Of a DNA stretch of 38,142 nucleotides, positions 33,745 through 38,142 are shown piece by piece. This stretch comes from Streptomyces phaeochromogenes (lineage in GTDB: Bacteria; Actinomycetota; Actinomycetes; Streptomycetales; Streptomycetaceae). Both the position numbers and the translations under genes were made by a program. Positions within the stretch are counted from its first letter, which is position 1, and the number at the start of each line of letters is the position of its first letter. Below the pieces are notes generated by a model. It did not search any database and was not told where the DNA came from. It saw nothing but the letters and a program-made list of their open reading frames with translations. The stretch covers positions 1 through 38,142 of the forward strand of contig NZ_LIQZ01000187.1 of NCBI RefSeq assembly GCF_001418655.1, read 5' to 3'.

Positions 33745-34408
33745 CGCCGAAGTCGACCCGCCGCAGCACGTCCGCCGCCGCCCGGTCGATGAGGACCGCC
33801 GAACCGCAGCCCTCCGGCAGGTCGCCCTTCTCCACGGAACGCAACAGCCGGCCGAACGCGCCGCGGTGCCGCGCGAACGCGTACCGCGAGACGCCGCGGC
33901 CCCGCTCGCGCTGGCCGTCCAGGGCCGTGCCGGGGTCCACGTCGAGCAGCAGCAGGTGCAGGGCGCCGCCGCGTCGCCGCGCGTCCCGGGCCAGCCAGCT
34001 GCGCACCCAGGCCTGCGTCCCGCAGTCGTGCACCACGACCCCCTCGCCGGACCGCAGGGCCCGGCGCAGGCCCGCGTAGTGCGCGGCGCGGACCAGGGGC
34101 CGGTAGACCGCGTACGGCAGGAAGCGGGCCAGGCGGCCGTCCCAGCGGTCGCGGGTGTCCTGGGAGTCGATGCGGCGGCCCGTCACCGCCCGGCGCATCA
34201 GGGTCGACTTGCCGCTGCCGGGCAGGCCCGTGACCACCACCAGGTCGGACGTGCCGAAGCGGAGGCCGTGCGGGCTGTGTCCCGCGCGCTCGCGCAGATC
34301 GCGGACGACGGGCGCCGGAAGCGGGCCGCACGCCTCCCCGGCCGGGGCAGTGGGCTGCTTGGGCAGCGCGATGGCCGCGCTCGTGGCGTACGCCGTGGTC
34401 CTGTTCAC
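33716..34408 (-). CDS. P-loop ATPase/kinase of unknown substrate
   Basis: A 230-residue protein with Walker A GLPGSGKST following the strand TSDLVVVT, in the AAA_33/zeta-kinase type of small P-loop proteins that often phosphorylate nucleotides or small molecules. LHLLLLDVDPGTALDGQRERGRG looks like the second nucleotide strand with a lid region (RERGRGVSRYAFARH). VVVHDCGTQ may be the Walker B strand. GTG 34408 is chosen because GGGAGGA lies eight bases upstream; ATG 34426 is the alternative. The last residues come from a tandem repeat. It is transcribed away from the glycine operon. Function unknown. Confidence 0.8.
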   Translation of the reverse strand: MNRTTAYATSAAIALPKQPTAPAGEACGPLPAPVVRDLRERAGHSPHGLRFGTSDLVVVTGLPGSGKSTLMRRAVTGRRIDSQDTRDRWDGRLARFLPYAVYRPLVRAAHYAGLRRALRSGEGVVVHDCGTQAWVRSWLARDARRRGGALHLLLLDVDPGTALDGQRERGRGVSRYAFARHRGAFGRLLRSVEKGDLPEGCGSAVLIDRAAADVLRRVDFGDRGPGDRSG

Positions 34409-34664
34409 CCTGATCGTCCTCCCCATGGGGTCGGGAGACCCATCCCCGTCGAGTGTAAAGAGAAGGTAATGCGCTGGTCCCCTCATTTCTGTTCTCGTCC
34501 TGCCACAGCCCCGTCACAGATCGCTGTGGATGCCTGTGGACCCTGTGCGGACGCCGTGCGGCCGGCCCGCGACGCCGTACACCGCCCCCTCGCGAAGAGT
34601 CCCCTGCCGCGCCGCTCCGATGCGTGCAATGATGTGCCCGCCAACTGCATACCGGCCGCTTGAA
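34409..34664. other. Divergent promoter region before the glycine riboswitch
   Basis: The 256 bases between the ATPase start and the riboswitch must hold both promoters. I cannot place -10 and -35 elements with confidence. A short repeat of CTGTGGA around 34521-34543 is visible. A 64-codon frame at 34469-34663 has weak codon bias and is not called. Confidence 0.5.
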
Positions 34665-34900
34665 TCCGCGCGGGAGAGTTCCGGACACGTTTTTGCGTAC
34701 GTGGTCCGGGCGCCGAAGGAGCAAGTCCCTCCCTTGAATCTCTCAGGCCCCGTTACCGCGCGGGCGAGGCACATCTGAAAAGCGGGCCTTCTTCCCTGTC
34801 ACCAGGGCGTCGGCCCCACCCAAGGTGCAAGTCGGTGACCGTCCCGTACGACCGGGGGTCACGGCGAACCTCTCAGGTTCCGATGACAGATGGGGAGGAA
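34665..34900 (+). ncRNA. Tandem glycine riboswitch
   Basis: Two glycine aptamers in a row. The first (about 34665-34768) shows GGGAGAGTTCCGG, the conserved GCGCCGAAGGAGCAAG and TGAATCTCTCAGGC. The second (about 34772-34900) shows TCTGAAAAGCGGGC, CACCCAAGGTGCAAG, GCGAACCTCTCAGGTTC and GATGACAGATGGGGAGG. The first variable stem pairs CCGGACACG with CGTACGTGGTCCGG. Glycine binding normally switches on glycine cleavage genes. No hairpin with a T run follows, so control of translation or a GC-rich terminator is likely. gcvT begins 33 bases further on. Confidence 0.93.
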
Positions 34901-34932
34901 CGACCTCGCCGTCATGCCTTGGGAGCCCCACC

Positions 34933-36060
<1,128 letters not shown>

Positions 36061-36130
36061 ACCCTGGTACAGCGAGCGCCGGACAGTGACCCTGGTCCGC
36101 GAGCGTCATGAAGTGACCCTGAGCACATCC
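36061..36130. repeat. 27-28 base tandem repeat directly after gcvT
   Basis: ACCCTGGTACAGCGAGCG starts at 36061, the base after the stop codon, and ACCCTGGTCCGCGAGCG starts at 36089; a third partial unit starts ACCCTGAGCAC at 36116. The units end CAGTG or AAGTG. The array separates gcvT from gcvH inside the operon. Confidence 0.78.
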
Positions 36131-36191
36131 GCCCAGGTCACCCCCAGTCCCCCTGCATCAGCACTCCCCCGCGTACAGGAGAATTCAGGCC

Positions 36192-36569
36192 ATGAGCAAC
36201 CCCCAGCAGCTGCGCTACAGCAAGGAGCACGAGTGGCTGTCGGGCGCCGAGGACGGCGTCTCGACGGTCGGCATCACGGAGCACGCGGCCAACGCGCTCG
36301 GCGATGTGGTGTACGTCCAGCTCCCGGAGGTCGGTGACACGGTGACCGCGGGCGAGACCTGCGGCGAGCTGGAGTCGACCAAGTCGGTGAGCGATCTGTA
36401 CTCGCCCGTCTCCGGTGAGATCACCGAGATCAACCAGGACGTCGTGGACGACCCCGCGCTGGTGAACACCGCCCCGTTCGAGGGCGGCTGGCTGTTCAAG
36501 GTACGGGTCGCGGAGGAGCCGAAGAACCTGCTCTCCGCGGACGAGTACACCGAATTCTCCGGCAGCTAA
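36192..36569 (+). CDS. gcvH: Glycine cleavage system H protein
   Basis: GcvH carries the lipoyl arm that shuttles the aminomethyl group between the P, T and L proteins. The lipoylated residue is Lys64 in GELESTKSVSDLYSPVSGE. The N-terminal YSKEHEWL and ITEHAANALGDVVYVQLPEVG are typical. At 125 residues it has the normal length. ATG 36192 has AGGAG about ten bases upstream. It lies 131 bases after gcvT and 13 before glyA, so the three should share the riboswitch-controlled message. Confidence 0.97.
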   Translation: MSNPQQLRYSKEHEWLSGAEDGVSTVGITEHAANALGDVVYVQLPEVGDTVTAGETCGELESTKSVSDLYSPVSGEITEINQDVVDDPALVNTAPFEGGWLFKVRVAEEPKNLLSADEYTEFSGS

Positions 36570-36582
36570 GGACTCCTGACCG

Positions 36583-37860
<1,278 letters not shown>

Positions 37861-37871
37861 TCCCGTTTCAC

Positions 37872-37911
37872 CGGGGCACCGCGCACACTGGGAGGTGTGC
37901 GCGGTGCCCCG
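37872..37911. terminator. Terminator after glyA
   Basis: A perfect 17-bp stem (37872-37888 with 37895-37911; CGGGGCACCGCGCACAC arm) encloses the loop TGGGAG. It begins 12 bases after the glyA stop, so sdaA depends on its own promoter or on read-through. Confidence 0.9.
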
Positions 37912-38002
37912 ACCGCCCGACACCCACCACCACCGCTCTGGTCGCAGCGCTTCGCTTCGCGCCTTTCGTTCTTCCGCACCACCCCCGCTTTGAGGAGTTC
38001 CC

Positions 38003-38142
38003 GTGGCCATCTCGGTCTTCGACCTGTTCTCGATCGGCATCGGCCCGTCCAGCTCCCACACGGTCGGCCCGATGCGTGCCGCGCGGATGTTCGCCCGCCG
38101 GTTGCGCACCGAGGACGTCCTGTCCTCGGTGCGCAACCGGCG
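38003..38142 (+). CDS. sdaA: L-serine ammonia-lyase (partial, 5' end only)
   Basis: The N-terminal SVFDLFSIGIGPSSSHTVGP, then MRAARMF, is the signature of iron-sulfur L-serine dehydratase, which converts serine to pyruvate and ammonia. GTG 38003 has GAGGAG about six bases upstream. Only 46 codons are in the window. From about codon 32 the sequence lies in a perfect inverted repeat ending at the last base, so the final residues (SSVRNR) may be an artefact. It follows glyA after a terminator and would drain serine made by the glycine operon. Confidence 0.93.
   Translation, partial: MAISVFDLFSIGIGPSSSHTVGPMRAARMFARRLRTEDVLSSVRNR
38096..38142. repeat. Perfect 21-bp inverted repeat at the right edge
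   Basis: Bases 38096-38116 (beginning CGCCGGTTGCGCACCGAGG) are exactly complementary to 38122-38142, around the 5-base centre GTCCT. The second arm ends on the final base of the window and may continue beyond it. It lies inside the sdaA reading frame. Confidence 0.95.

Noticed and set aside
34469..34663. 64-codon frame upstream of the glycine riboswitch
   Set aside because: Third-position GC is much lower than in neighbouring genes, the protein has no motif, and the region must hold two promoters.

Overview
This window looks like the core chromosome of a Streptomyces or a very close relative. The GC content is very high, almost every real reading frame ends its codons in G or C, GTG starts are common, and Shine-Dalgarno (SD) sites are GGAGG-like. 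The gene set also fits: an RmdB-type GGDEF/EAL protein carrying a TTA codon, a Tat-type amidase, two SseB-like proteins, and a gcvT-gcvH-glyA-sdaA block behind a glycine riboswitch. From memory, and not checked, the order resembles the S. coelicolor stretch from about SCO5501 (gatB) down to SCO5469 (sdaA). I see no insertion sequence, prophage, CRISPR array, tRNA or rRNA.

Layout. 1-4481: a gene tail at the left edge, a small basic protein, a membrane protein with a charged N-terminus, and a coupled MMPL transporter/GNAT acetyltransferase pair. 4482-8056: gatC-gatA-(small membrane gene)-gatB for Gln-tRNA/Asn-tRNA amidotransfer. 8341-15524: rmdB-like c-di-GMP enzyme, ligA, a MetE-core protein, an SDR oxidoreductase and a LOG-family protein. 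15613-21004: a methyltransferase, DUF427, an alpha/beta hydrolase, mnmA, a secreted amidase and a cysteine desulfurase. The last and mnmA probably work together in tRNA 2-thiolation. 21192-24864: two small membrane proteins, a TetR regulator, a proline-rich lipoprotein, an acyl-CoA thioesterase and a TRIC channel. 24946-31334: a five-gene peptide ABC importer in the order permease, binding protein, permease, ATPase, ATPase. 31755-34408: two SseB paralogues and a P-loop ATPase. 34665-38142: tandem glycine riboswitch, gcvT, gcvH, glyA and the start of sdaA, which together handle glycine and serine turnover.

Intergenic structure is rich. Many genes end in perfect 11-20 bp hairpins. Six others end in compact short tandem repeats (14, 19, 24, 24, about 23/36 and 27/28 bp periods) that start at or overlap a stop codon. 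Two copies of a dispersed intergenic repeat lie at 19720-19769 and 32747-32793, and two copies of another lie in and just upstream of rmdB.

I do not see an obvious new defence, toxin or biosynthetic system; the genes are mostly conserved core. The signals most worth following are the single TTA codon in the GGDEF region of rmdB, the 3'-end tandem arrays, the SseB pair beside the glycine/serine operon, and a perfect 21-bp inverted repeat ending exactly at the last base of the window, which looks like a possible contig-end artefact.
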